A DNA stretch of 29,599 bases from JAADDG01 sp964450755 (GCA_964450755.1 CAYVDJ010000020.1:1-29599), one strand, 5' to 3'; positions 9,136 to 16,416 are shown, counted from the first letter of the stretch. The notes: generated by a model from the sequence alone, not told the origin. Made by a program: numbers and translations.

Positions 9136-9565
9136 TCTTATATATCTTGTTCAAACCGATACGATTGCGGGATTTTTGTCACAGGATAAAAAAAGATTGG
9201 CTCATGCCAAAAAAAGATCTTTGAAAAAACCGTTTTTGATAAATACAGATAGTTTTGAAAAACAGAAAGATTTTGTTCGCTCTCCAAAAAATTTCAGAGC
9301 AAAAATAAGGAGAGCGAAAAAGAGTACTTTCATATATCCAAACGGGTATGCGATAAGAGTCGTTTTTGAAGATGACTTTAAAAATTTTATGAAAAAATTC
9401 GGATGGCTCTATTCCACATCGGCAAACAGAAGTGAGGAAAAATTTGATATTAATTTTGCATTGCAAAATGCCGATATTATCGTTGAGGGCAAAAAAGGTT
9501 ATGAAAAATCAAACCCCTCTTCTATTTTTAAACTATCAAAAAGCAGGATGAAAAAAATAAGATGA
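9125..9565 (+). CDS. Compact Sua5/YciO/YrdC-like domain protein
   Basis: At 146 residues this is shorter than functional TsaC/Sua5 threonylcarbamoyl-AMP synthases (about 180 or more). Recognisable landmarks are YLVQTDTIAGF, matching the N-terminal PTDT-YGL block, KKRSLKKPF, matching the KxR...KP block, the STSAN motif near residue 98, and NPSSIFKLS, matching the final PST-I strand. The middle of the domain is shortened. The family makes the t6A37 modification of tRNA, but whether this version does so is uncertain, because the genome may carry a full-length copy elsewhere. It overlaps carB by 11 bases and the following gene by four, so translation is probably coupled. Confidence 0.65.
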   Translation: MNPNLIYLVQTDTIAGFLSQDKKRLAHAKKRSLKKPFLINTDSFEKQKDFVRSPKNFRAKIRRAKKSTFIYPNGYAIRVVFEDDFKNFMKKFGWLYSTSANRSEEKFDINFALQNADIIVEGKKGYEKSNPSSIFKLSKSRMKKIR

Positions 9566-10014
9566 TTTTAGAAATTGTTACATCTTTTATGTTTGGTTTT
9601 ATACTGGTTGCGCTACTTGATTTTTTACTCTTTATAGGGCTTAAGATAAATTATTTTGATGCATATAATATATCGGAATATTTTAATATTATTTTTATAG
9701 ATAATCAAAATATCATTCTTTTTATCATAGCATCTTTACTGTTTGGATATTTGATGCTATATAGCAAAGTATCCAAATTTTTTGATACTTTTTATATCAT
9801 TCTTCTTATAGCTTTTGCAACCACTCTCTATTCTCCGGTAGGAAAATTTGTCGGTCAAAATCTTTTTATGCAAAAAAACAAAATTTTTGAGATAGGGAGT
9901 ACAAAATTCAGAGGAGATCTTCTTTATGAGGGAAGACACCACTACTATATAAAAAGAGAGCAGATAAAATCTGCCATCAGACTCTCAAAAGACGAGGTAA
10001 AGATCTCAAAATAG
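9562..10014 (+). CDS. Hypothetical inner-membrane protein, 150 residues
   Basis: I do not recognise the family. Three hydrophobic segments are visible, at about residues 4-27, 51-69 and 76-91, in a protein rich in I, F and L. After them comes a basic, probably cytoplasmic or periplasmic, tail of about 50 residues containing the distinctive stretch GDLLYEGRHHYYIKREQ and ending in charged residues. The ATG overlaps the preceding stop as ATGA, so it is expressed with the YrdC-like gene and carB. It loosely recalls CvpA-type colicin V production proteins by size and topology, but I see no motif to support that name. The perfect hairpin 13 bases after its stop marks the end of the operon. Confidence 0.75.
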   Translation: MILEIVTSFMFGFILVALLDFLLFIGLKINYFDAYNISEYFNIIFIDNQNIILFIIASLLFGYLMLYSKVSKFFDTFYIILLIAFATTLYSPVGKFVGQNLFMQKNKIFEIGSTKFRGDLLYEGRHHYYIKREQIKSAIRLSKDEVKISK

Positions 10015-10026
10015 TGATTAAACTCT

Positions 10027-10063
10027 GATATAAAGAGAGAAAAAGTCTTTCTCTCTTTATATC
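10027..10063. terminator. Perfect 16-bp hairpin between convergent genes
   Basis: GATATAAAGAGAGAAA at 10027-10042 is an exact inverted repeat of 10048-10063, with a five-base loop. It lies between the plus-strand membrane protein gene and the minus-strand peroxiredoxin and touches the latter's stop codon. It probably ends transcription in both directions, although neither side has the long U run of a textbook intrinsic terminator. Confidence 0.75.
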
Positions 10064-10660
10064 TTATAACTCGTCAGCATGTTTTGCAAGATACTCGGCA
10101 ACACCGTTAGGATCAGCTTTCATACCTTCTTCTCCTTTGTGCCATCCCGCAGGGCAGACTTCACCGTGTTCGTTTGTAAAAAGCATCGCATCTACCATTC
10201 TTAGCATCTCATCGATATTTCTTCCAAGAGGAAGATCGTTTATAACGGCATGTCTGATTGTACCGTCCGTATCTATCAAAAATGATCCTCTAAGAGCAAC
10301 GCCGCCGTCTAATAAAACATCAAAAGATTTTGATATCTCTTTGTTTAGATCAGCTACCAAAGGATATCTTACTTTGCCTATACCACCTTGATCTACCGGA
10401 GTGTTTTTCCATGCAAGATGTGTAAAATGCGAATCAACGGAAACTCCGATAACATTGATACCTCTTTTTGTAAATTCATCGAGTCTGTGATCAAATGCAA
10501 TAATTTCCGACGGACATACAAAAGTAAAATCTAACGGATAAAAGAAAAGTACCGTACCTTTTTCTCCAAAATTTTTATAAAGATTAAAATCCTCTACTAT
10601 CTCATTGCTTCCAAGTACCGCAGCAGCAGTAAAATCCGGTGCTTTTTTTGTTACTATCAT
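10064..10660 (-). CDS. Typical 2-Cys peroxiredoxin (AhpC/TsaA family)
   Basis: This cytoplasmic peroxidase removes H2O2 and organic peroxides and is recycled by thioredoxin in Campylobacterota, which generally lack AhpF (family knowledge). The peroxidatic cysteine is C49 in FTFVCPSE and the resolving cysteine is C169 in EVCPAGW. It carries GGIG at 92-95 and YL at 190-191, close to the GGLG and YF motifs linked to over-oxidation sensitivity. The length of 198 residues is normal. AGGAGG (minus strand, 10669-10674) eight bases before the ATG gives strong translation initiation. It is the only minus-strand gene here and is monocistronic, with its own promoter. tsaA/ahpC is the likely symbol. Confidence 0.95.
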   Translation of the reverse strand: MIVTKKAPDFTAAAVLGSNEIVEDFNLYKNFGEKGTVLFFYPLDFTFVCPSEIIAFDHRLDEFTKRGINVIGVSVDSHFTHLAWKNTPVDQGGIGKVRYPLVADLNKEISKSFDVLLDGGVALRGSFLIDTDGTIRHAVINDLPLGRNIDEMLRMVDAMLFTNEHGEVCPAGWHKGEEGMKADPNGVAEYLAKHADEL

Positions 10661-10710
10661 TTAAATAGCCTCCTGTTTGATTTTTTAAGAAAAAGTTTTT
10701 CTATGGAGAA

Positions 10711-10719
10711 ATTATATCA
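10711..10719 (-). promoter_or_regulatory. Extended -10 promoter of the peroxiredoxin gene
   Basis: On the minus strand TGATATAAT (10719 down to 10711) is TG + one base + a perfect TATAAT hexamer, about 50 bases before the ATG. No convincing -35 is seen, as is usual for sigma-70 promoters of Campylobacterota. Confidence 0.65.
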
Positions 10720-10755
10720 TAAGAAGATTAAATAAAAATTATATCCCGATTATTT

Positions 10756-10764
10756 TGATATAAT
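10756..10764 (+). promoter_or_regulatory. Extended -10 promoter of metK
   Basis: TGATATAAT (hexamer 10759-10764) sits 38 bases before the metK ATG, in a TG + one base + TATAAT arrangement without a clear -35. The leader is short and AT-rich, and no SAM riboswitch structure is visible in it. The element is divergent from the peroxiredoxin promoter 37 bases away. Confidence 0.65.
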
Positions 10765-10801
10765 ATCAAAATTATAAAATTTTAATTATTAAGGAATATA
10801 G

Positions 10802-11959
10802 ATGAATAGATCTTTTTTGTTCACCAGTGAATCGGTTACGGAAGGTCATCCCGATAAAATGGCCGATCAGATAAGTGACGGCATACTTGATTATATTATA
10901 GAAAGAGACAAAAATGCAAGAGTCGCCTGTGAGGTGCTTTTGTCAAACGGTTACTGTGTGATTGCAGGAGAATTGAAAACAACAACTTATGCACCTATGC
11001 AGGAGATAGCAAGAGAGGTAATAAGAGAGATAGGTTATACCGATGCGCAATTTGGTTTTGATTACCGAAGTGCCGGTGTTTTAAACGGTGTAGGAGAACA
11101 AAGCCCCGATATCAATCAGGGAGTTGACCAAGAAGGCGGTGAGATAGGGGCAGGGGATCAGGGATTGATGTTTGGATATGCCTGTAAAGAAACAGATACT
11201 CTCATGCCTCTTCCAATATATCTTGCCCATAAACTGACACAGACTCTGGCAAGTACGAGAAAAAGCGGTGTTCTTCCTTTTTTAAGACCAGACGGTAAAG
11301 CACAGGTAACTGTAAAATATGAAAACGGTATTCCAAAAGCGATAGATACGATAGTTATATCAACCCAACATTCTCCCGATGTTCCTTATACAAAGTTAAA
11401 AGATGCGGTGATAGAGGAGATTGTGCTTAAATGTATTCCTGAAGATATCGACAGCAGTAATATAAAATATCATATCAACCCGACAGGTAGATTTGTAGTG
11501 GGAGGTCCTCAGGGAGATGCCGGGCTTACCGGAAGAAAAATTATTGTTGATACCTACGGTGGAAGTTGCCCTCACGGAGGAGGAGCATTCAGCGGTAAAG
11601 ATCCTACAAAAGTAGATAGAAGCGGTGCTTATATGGGAAGATATATAGCCAAAAATCTTGTAGCAAGTGGAATTTGTGATAAGGCAACCATACAGATAGC
11701 CTATGCGATAGGTGTGGTTGAACCGGTTTCTGTTTTGGTAAATACCCATGGAACTGCAAAAGTGGATGAAGCCAAGATAGAGGATATGGTTAAAAAGATC
11801 TTTAAGCTTACTCCAAAAGGTATTATAGAGAGTTTGGATCTGTTAAGACCTATATATAGGAAAACGGCGGCATACGGGCATTTTGGAAGAGAACTTGATG
11901 AATTTAGTTGGGAAAAAACTGATAAAGCGGGAGAGATTAGAGCCTATTTCGGGTTGTAA
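10802..11959 (+). CDS. metK: S-adenosylmethionine synthase
   Basis: MetK joins methionine and ATP to make S-adenosylmethionine, releasing pyrophosphate and phosphate. Signature blocks are GHPDKMADQISDGILD at residues 15-30 (ATP and Mg binding), GEQSPDINQGV, GAGDQGLMFGYA, and GGGAFSGKDPTKVDRSGAY, the P-loop-like methionine adenosyltransferase signature. The three-domain length of 385 residues is complete. An AAGGA at 10791-10795 precedes the ATG. It appears to be a single-gene unit with its own promoter and a weak hairpin after the stop. Confidence 0.98.
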   Translation: MNRSFLFTSESVTEGHPDKMADQISDGILDYIIERDKNARVACEVLLSNGYCVIAGELKTTTYAPMQEIAREVIREIGYTDAQFGFDYRSAGVLNGVGEQSPDINQGVDQEGGEIGAGDQGLMFGYACKETDTLMPLPIYLAHKLTQTLASTRKSGVLPFLRPDGKAQVTVKYENGIPKAIDTIVISTQHSPDVPYTKLKDAVIEEIVLKCIPEDIDSSNIKYHINPTGRFVVGGPQGDAGLTGRKIIVDTYGGSCPHGGGAFSGKDPTKVDRSGAYMGRYIAKNLVASGICDKATIQIAYAIGVVEPVSVLVNTHGTAKVDEAKIEDMVKKIFKLTPKGIIESLDLLRPIYRKTAAYGHFGRELDEFSWEKTDKAGEIRAYFGL

Positions 11960-11970
11960 AATAGTGTCAT

Positions 11971-12001
11971 TTTATCTATTCTTTTTATGAGAATGGATAA
12001 A
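11971..12001 (+). terminator. Possible weak terminator after metK
   Basis: TTTATCTATTC (11971-11981) can pair with GAATGGATAAA (11991-12001) over 11 positions including one G-U, with a nine-base loop. The stem is AT-rich and is followed by mixed A/T rather than a clean U run, so termination is uncertain. Confidence 0.4.
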
Positions 12002-12083
12002 TGTTATAAATTTTAATGCCCATTTTATTTTTATTTTGTTATATTCTTTTGTGTAATATTCAATCTTAAAAGAAGGAGAAAAT

Positions 12084-12356
12084 ATGGCAGTAAAAATTAC
12101 TGATATCTGCATAAACTGTGGGGCGTGTATAGATGAGTGTCCGGTTGAAGCAATCGTTGATGACGAGGATAATCCAACAGGAGAAGAGATATATTATGTA
12201 TATGCCGACAAATGTGTAGAGTGTGTTAGTTATCATGATGAACCTGCATGTGCGGAAGCTTGTCCTACTGAAGGCTGTATAGTTTGGGATGAGTGCAAAG
12301 AGGGACAGACATGTAAAGACGACAGAGGTGAAGTCGGAGAACCGGTTGTAGAATAA
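12084..12356 (+). CDS. 2[4Fe-4S] ferredoxin, Alvin type
   Basis: This 90-residue electron carrier has two four-cysteine sets. The first is C9, C12, C15, C19 in the standard CxxCxxCxxxCP spacing. The second is C44, C47, C56, C60, with an eight-residue gap instead of two, the Allochromatium-type insertion that lowers the redox potential of one cluster. Three further cysteines (C65, C71, C77) lie in the acidic C-terminal tail. The start has AAGGAG at 12073-12078. It is likely the housekeeping ferredoxin that Campylobacter annotations call fdxA, serving low-potential enzymes such as pyruvate or 2-oxoglutarate oxidoreductases (inference). A terminator follows at once. Confidence 0.93.
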   Translation: MAVKITDICINCGACIDECPVEAIVDDEDNPTGEEIYYVYADKCVECVSYHDEPACAEACPTEGCIVWDECKEGQTCKDDRGEVGEPVVE

Positions 12357-12368
12357 GCCTCTTTTGAA

Positions 12369-12400
12369 AGAGAAGATGACTTCATCTTCTCTTCTTTTTT
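12369..12400 (+). terminator. Intrinsic terminator after the ferredoxin gene
   Basis: AGAGAAGATGA (12369-12379) and TCATCTTCTCT (12382-12392) form a perfect 11-bp stem with a very tight loop, followed by TC and six T residues (12395-12400). This is a clear Rho-independent terminator. Confidence 0.88.
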
Positions 12401-12440
12401 AAAAACTTTTATAAATTTTATCTTCAATATAGAAAACATC

Positions 12441-12449
12441 TGATATAAT
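12441..12449 (+). promoter_or_regulatory. Extended -10 promoter of the ndk operon
   Basis: TGATATAAT with hexamer 12444-12449, identical to the metK and peroxiredoxin elements, lies 44 bases before the ndk ATG and just after the ferredoxin terminator. It should drive ndk, the yceD-like gene, rpmF, plsX and fabH. Confidence 0.65.
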
Positions 12450-12493
12450 TCCACCCTTAATTCTCATTATTATATGTTCAGGAGTATTATTTT

Positions 12494-12907
12494 ATGCAAC
12501 AGACACTCTCCATTATTAAACCTGATGCAGTTGGCAAAGGTGTAATAGGAAAAATTATAGACAGATTTGAATCAAACGGTTTAAGAATAGCGGCAATAAA
12601 AAAATTGCAATTAACTGATAAAATTGCCGGAGATTTCTATGCAGTACATAGAGAAAGACCTTTTTTTGGTGAACTAGTAGAGTTCATGACAAGCGGACCT
12701 GTAGTAGTTATGGTTCTTGAAGGTGAAAATGCCGTAGCAAAAAACAGAGAACTGATGGGTGCTACGAATCCAAAAGAGGCTGCCAAAGGAACTATCAGAG
12801 CCGATTTTGCTGAAAGTATCGATGCAAATGCCGTTCACGGAAGCGATTCTTTGGAAAATGCAAAGATTGAGATAGATTTCTTCTTCAGCAAAATAGAAAT
12901 TTTATAA
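12494..12907 (+). CDS. ndk: Nucleoside diphosphate kinase
   Basis: Ndk passes the gamma phosphate of ATP to nucleoside diphosphates through a phosphohistidine. The active-site motif NAVHGSDS near the C-terminus places the catalytic histidine at H115. The N-terminal TLSIIKPDAV and the Kpn-loop region through RPFFGELVEFMTSGP are also typical. The length, 137 residues, is normal for the short bacterial form. AGGAG at 12480-12484 precedes the ATG. The next gene follows after six bases, and the ndk - yceD-like - rpmF - plsX - fabH order is what I remember from Campylobacter. Confidence 0.97.
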   Translation: MQQTLSIIKPDAVGKGVIGKIIDRFESNGLRIAAIKKLQLTDKIAGDFYAVHRERPFFGELVEFMTSGPVVVMVLEGENAVAKNRELMGATNPKEAAKGTIRADFAESIDANAVHGSDSLENAKIEIDFFFSKIEIL

Positions 12908-12913
12908 GATTTA

Positions 12914-13276
12914 ATGAAGATAGAGTTCAAAAAGGTTTCTTTTAACAGTTCAACAATAAATTATTTACAAAATGATCTGAAATTTGACGGAATATTTGAA
13001 AAAACAGATCAAAAAACGGTAAAATGCAGAGGAAAGTTCAGCGGTTTTATCTCTCATATCTGTGACAGATGTGCAAAGGAGTTTTCTCTTCCTTTTGATG
13101 AAGAGATAGAACTTAGAATAGTTGACGGTATAACCGAACAAAAAGATGAAGATTTTTTCAATACGATTGAATGTATTGATTCGATTATAGATTTTGATGA
13201 AATTATAAAAAGCGAAATAGAGCTTTACAAAAATGAGTATCACTATTGTGAAAAATGTAAACAACAAGGAGAATAA
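12914..13276 (+). CDS. YceD/DUF177-family protein upstream of rpmF
   Basis: Proteins of this family (YceD in E. coli) are encoded almost everywhere immediately before rpmF and are linked to 23S rRNA and large-subunit assembly, though the mechanism is not settled. This copy has 120 residues. It shows the conserved CRGKFSGFISHICDRCAKEF block, whose CxxC is at about residues 54-57, and a second CxxC (YCEKCK) close to the C-terminus. The two could hold a zinc ion (inference). rpmF starts four bases after its stop, as expected. It is shorter than the E. coli protein, mainly at the ends. Confidence 0.85.
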   Translation: MKIEFKKVSFNSSTINYLQNDLKFDGIFEKTDQKTVKCRGKFSGFISHICDRCAKEFSLPFDEEIELRIVDGITEQKDEDFFNTIECIDSIIDFDEIIKSEIELYKNEYHYCEKCKQQGE

Positions 13277-13279
13277 ATT

Positions 13280-13435
13280 ATGGCAGTACCAAAGAGAAGA
13301 GTAAGTAAAACAAGAGCGGCAAAAAGAAGAACGCATTATAAATTGTCTTTGCCTACACCGGTAAAAGACAGTGACGGGACATGGAGAATGCCTCATCGTG
13401 TAAACAAATATACCGGAGAGTATAACTCCAAATAA
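13280..13435 (+). CDS. rpmF: 50S ribosomal protein L32
   Basis: This small gene encodes 51 residues beginning MAVPKRRVSKTRAAKRRTHY and ending in NKYTGEYNSK, clearly L32 by the MAVPKR start, the basic stretch and the LSLPTPVKD segment. It contains no cysteine, so it is the zinc-free (C-minus) form of the protein. AAGGAG at 13266-13271 is the ribosome binding site. The stop TAA shares its last base with the plsX ATG (TAATG), so translation of plsX is probably coupled to this abundant ribosomal protein. Confidence 0.95.
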   Translation: MAVPKRRVSKTRAAKRRTHYKLSLPTPVKDSDGTWRMPHRVNKYTGEYNSK

Positions 13436-14427
13436 TGAGAAGGGTAGCTATTGACGCTTTAGGGGGCGATTTTGGAGCGAAGCCTATCGTAGAAGGAACG
13501 GTAAAAGCCTTAAAAACAAAAAAATTTAAAGCTGTTCTGATAGGAAATTCCTCTGAAATTTTACCTTTGATTCCTCTGAAACTGAGAAAGTATATAGAAA
13601 TAGTGGAATGTAACGATGTTTTTCGCATGGATGAAAGCGCAACTGATGCTCTAAAAAGAAAAGAGAGCAGTATCTATAAAGCTGTGGATTTGGTTAGAGA
13701 AGGCAAAGCCGATGCAGTTGTTTCTGCCGGTCACAGCGGTGCTACCATGAGCCTTTCCACTTTGAGGATAGGAAGGATTAAAGGTATCTCAAGACCTGCT
13801 ATCGCAACATTGATGCCCACTGCAAAGGGCGGGAGGAGTTTGGTTCTTGATGTAGGTGCAAATGTCGATTGCAAAGCCGAGCATCTTTTCCAGTTTGCCG
13901 TGATGGGAGAAGCCTATGCAAAAGATGTTTTAAAGATAAGACGACCCAAAGTCGGACTTCTTTCAAACGGTGAAGAGAAATCAAAAGGCAATGAGATTAC
14001 CAAAGAGGCTTTTGCACTTTTAAAAGATCAGGATTTTTTCGTAGGCAATGTCGAAGGAAACAATATATTTGACGGTAGTGTGGATGTTATCGTTTGTGAC
14101 GGTTTTGTGGGAAATATACTTCTAAAAACCAGTGAAGGTGTTGCCGATTCTATAAGAAAACTTATTAAAAGCAATGTTAAAAAATCACCTATTGCCATCG
14201 CCGGTTCTCTTTTGATGCTGAGAGTTTTTAGAATCCTGAAAAAACAGGTGGATTATGCCGAATATGGCGGAGCGCCTCTTTTGGGAGTAAAAGGGTGTAC
14301 GATTATAGGTCATGGCAAAAGTAACTCAAAAGCGATCAAAAACGCTATATTTCAAGCTATAAATTTTGTTGATTCCAATATCAATAAAGATATAGAAAAG
14401 AAGCTGGCCTCTTTCAAAAATAAATAA
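13435..14427 (+). CDS. plsX: Phosphate acyltransferase PlsX
   Basis: PlsX converts acyl-ACP to acyl phosphate, the donor for glycerol-3-phosphate acylation by PlsY in phospholipid synthesis. It is a peripheral membrane enzyme. The N-terminal VAIDALGGDFGAKPIVEG, the SAGHSGATMS block, DVGANVDCKAEHLFQFAVMG and GLLSNGEEKSKG are family hallmarks, and 330 residues is the full length. The ATG overlaps the rpmF stop by one base, and fabH follows after 12 bases, so phospholipid and fatty acid initiation genes sit in one transcript with L32. Confidence 0.97.
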   Translation: MRRVAIDALGGDFGAKPIVEGTVKALKTKKFKAVLIGNSSEILPLIPLKLRKYIEIVECNDVFRMDESATDALKRKESSIYKAVDLVREGKADAVVSAGHSGATMSLSTLRIGRIKGISRPAIATLMPTAKGGRSLVLDVGANVDCKAEHLFQFAVMGEAYAKDVLKIRRPKVGLLSNGEEKSKGNEITKEAFALLKDQDFFVGNVEGNNIFDGSVDVIVCDGFVGNILLKTSEGVADSIRKLIKSNVKKSPIAIAGSLLMLRVFRILKKQVDYAEYGGAPLLGVKGCTIIGHGKSNSKAIKNAIFQAINFVDSNINKDIEKKLASFKNK

Positions 14428-14439
14428 AAAGGAATTACA

Positions 14440-15438
14440 GTGTATGCTGCTTTAAAATCGGTCGGAGCCTATATCCCTCAAAAAAAATTAACCAATCATG
14501 ATTTTGAAAAAATGGTCGATACGACCGATGAGTGGATAAAGAAACGAACCGGCATTGAAAGTAGATATATTGCGGCTGATGATGAAGCCACAAGCGATTT
14601 GGCAGCCAAAGCGGCTGAAACGGCTATACAGAGATCATCACTTGATAAAGACTCCATAGATGCAATCATCTGTGCGACGATAAGTCCCGATCATCTCTGT
14701 ATGCCTTCGACAGCCTGTCTGATAGCGGATAAACTCGGTATAAAGAATATAATGGCATTTGATATCAGTGCGGCTTGCAGCGGATTTGTCTATGCTCTTT
14801 CCATTGCAAAATCATTTATAGAATCAAAAATGCACAAAAATATTTTGATCATAGGTGCGGAAAAGTTAAGCAGTATAGTTGATTACAGTGACAGAACTAC
14901 CTGTGTGCTTTTTGGAGACGGAGCGGGGGCAGCGGTAATTTCGGCAACGGAAGACAAAAAAGAGTCTATTTTGGATATCAAAACTTCAGCTGACGGAACA
15001 TACAAAGACTTTTTGATAACTCCCGGATGCGGTTCCAAATATCCTTGCAGCGAAGAGGTTTTAAAAGAGCATCAAAATTTTATAAAGATGAAAGGAAACG
15101 AAACTTTCAAACTGGCTGTAAAAACTTTAACCAGTGATGTTTTAGAAATTTTAAAAGAGAACGATCTTACAAGTGAAGATATAGATTATTTCATACCTCA
15201 TCAGGCAAATTACAGAATTATTGAAGCAGTCAGAAACAAGATGAAATTTCCTGTGGAAAAAACCGTTTTGACAGTTGCAAAATACGGCAATACTTCGGCG
15301 GCTTCTATCCCTATGGCAATGAATGATTGGTATGAGAGCGGAAAACTGAAAAAGGGTGATTTAATGCTTCTGGATACTTTTGGAGGCGGACTTACATGGG
15401 GAAGCGCATTAGTTCATTTTGCAGGTAAGCCCCTTTAA
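14440..15438 (+). CDS. fabH: 3-oxoacyl-ACP synthase III (FabH)
   Basis: FabH condenses acetyl-CoA with malonyl-ACP to start fatty acid synthesis. The catalytic triad is visible: C113 in DISAACSGF, H254 in IPHQANYRI and N284 in YGNTSAAS. The TTDEWIKKRTGI block near residue 28 is also typical. The 332-residue length is normal. The start is GTG with AAAGGA six bases upstream. The stop codon lies within the left arm of a hairpin that extends to the ribosome binding site of the next gene, marking the boundary between the lipid and Bat operons. Confidence 0.97.
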   Translation: MYAALKSVGAYIPQKKLTNHDFEKMVDTTDEWIKKRTGIESRYIAADDEATSDLAAKAAETAIQRSSLDKDSIDAIICATISPDHLCMPSTACLIADKLGIKNIMAFDISAACSGFVYALSIAKSFIESKMHKNILIIGAEKLSSIVDYSDRTTCVLFGDGAGAAVISATEDKKESILDIKTSADGTYKDFLITPGCGSKYPCSEEVLKEHQNFIKMKGNETFKLAVKTLTSDVLEILKENDLTSEDIDYFIPHQANYRIIEAVRNKMKFPVEKTVLTVAKYGNTSAASIPMAMNDWYESGKLKKGDLMLLDTFGGGLTWGSALVHFAGKPL

Positions 15439-15459
15439 ACAGACTATTTTAAAGCGGGG
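15430..15459 (+). promoter_or_regulatory. Hairpin spanning the fabH stop and moxR ribosome binding site
   Basis: CCCCTTTAAA (15430-15439) can pair with TTTAAA (15448-15453) and GGGG (15456-15459), leaving a two-base GC bulge and an eight-base loop. The fabH stop is in the left arm, and the only G-rich sequence upstream of the moxR ATG is in the right arm. It could weaken moxR translation or act as a partial terminator; the sequence does not decide which. Confidence 0.5.
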
Positions 15460-15462
15460 TTT

Positions 15463-16416
15463 ATGATGAGAGAAAAATTAGAAGAGATAAAAAACGAAGT
15501 AAGAAAGGTCATAGTCGGTCAGGATGAGATGATCGACGGACTTTTGATAGGTCTTTTATGTGAAGGGCATGTCCTTTTGGAAGGAGTTCCCGGACTTGCC
15601 AAAACGACAACTGTAAATGCTCTTTCAAAGGCTCTTGGTCTGAAATTTAAAAGAGTTCAGTTCACTCCAGATCTTCTTCCAAGCGACATCATCGGAACGG
15701 AAATTTACGATCCTAAAAACAATGAATTTAAAATCAAAAAAGGTCCCGTTTTTACCAATCTTCTTTTGGCTGACGAGATAAACAGAGCTCCGGCAAAAGT
15801 TCAGAGTGCGCTTTTGGAGGTAATGCAGGAGAGGCAGGTAACGATAGGGGAAGAGAGTTTTAAGATACAAAGACCTTTTTTGACACTTGCCACACAAAAT
15901 CCCGTAGAACAGGAGGGTGCATACAATCTTCCCGAAGCCCAGCTTGACAGATTTATGTTAAAGCTTATTGTCGGCTATAACACAAAAGAGGAAGAGATAC
16001 AGATAGCAAGAAGAATAGCAAATGAGGGAGAAGCGGACAAAATCCAAACGGTTGCAAACCAGCAGGAACTAAATATCCTAAAAGAAGAGGCAAAAAAAGT
16101 TTATATAGATCCCGAAGTGGAAAAATATATCGTAGATATCATTTTTGCAACAAGACAAAGCGCCAAATACGGTTTGGATGAGATAGAAGACTATATCCAA
16201 TACGGCGCAAGTCCCAGAGGAACGATAGATCTTTACAAAAGCTCAAAGGCACTGGCATATATGAGAGACAGGGATTATGTAACTCCCATTGATATTGCGA
16301 TAATGGTCAAAAGTGTTTTGAGACACCGTATAATCTTGAGTTATGAAGCCGAAGCGGAAGGAATTGATGCTGATTATATTTTAGAGAAAGTTCTTGAGGC
16401 GGTACCTATTCCTTGA
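15463..16416 (+). CDS. MoxR-family AAA+ ATPase of the Bat operon
   Basis: MoxR ATPases act as chaperones for VWA-domain proteins encoded beside them. This one has Walker A GVPGLAKT at 41-48, Walker B ending in LLADEINRAP with D104-E105, the LEVMQERQVTIG insertion-helix region, ATQNPVEQEGAYNLPEAQLDRF (sensor and arginine-finger region) and SPRGTIDLYKS near the C-terminus. Length (317) is normal. Two tandem ATG codons are possible starts. The second (15466) is better spaced from the GGGG sequence at 15456-15459. The next gene overlaps its stop. Together the six genes form the classic aerotolerance-type operon. Confidence 0.94.
   Translation: MMREKLEEIKNEVRKVIVGQDEMIDGLLIGLLCEGHVLLEGVPGLAKTTTVNALSKALGLKFKRVQFTPDLLPSDIIGTEIYDPKNNEFKIKKGPVFTNLLLADEINRAPAKVQSALLEVMQERQVTIGEESFKIQRPFLTLATQNPVEQEGAYNLPEAQLDRFMLKLIVGYNTKEEEIQIARRIANEGEADKIQTVANQQELNILKEEAKKVYIDPEVEKYIVDIIFATRQSAKYGLDEIEDYIQYGASPRGTIDLYKSSKALAYMRDRDYVTPIDIAIMVKSVLRHRIILSYEAEAEGIDADYILEKVLEAVPIP

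Noticed and set aside
10764..10801. A possible SAM riboswitch ahead of metK
   Set aside because: Only 38 bases separate the -10 element from the ATG, too short for any known SAM aptamer, and only an AT-rich mini-hairpin is present.
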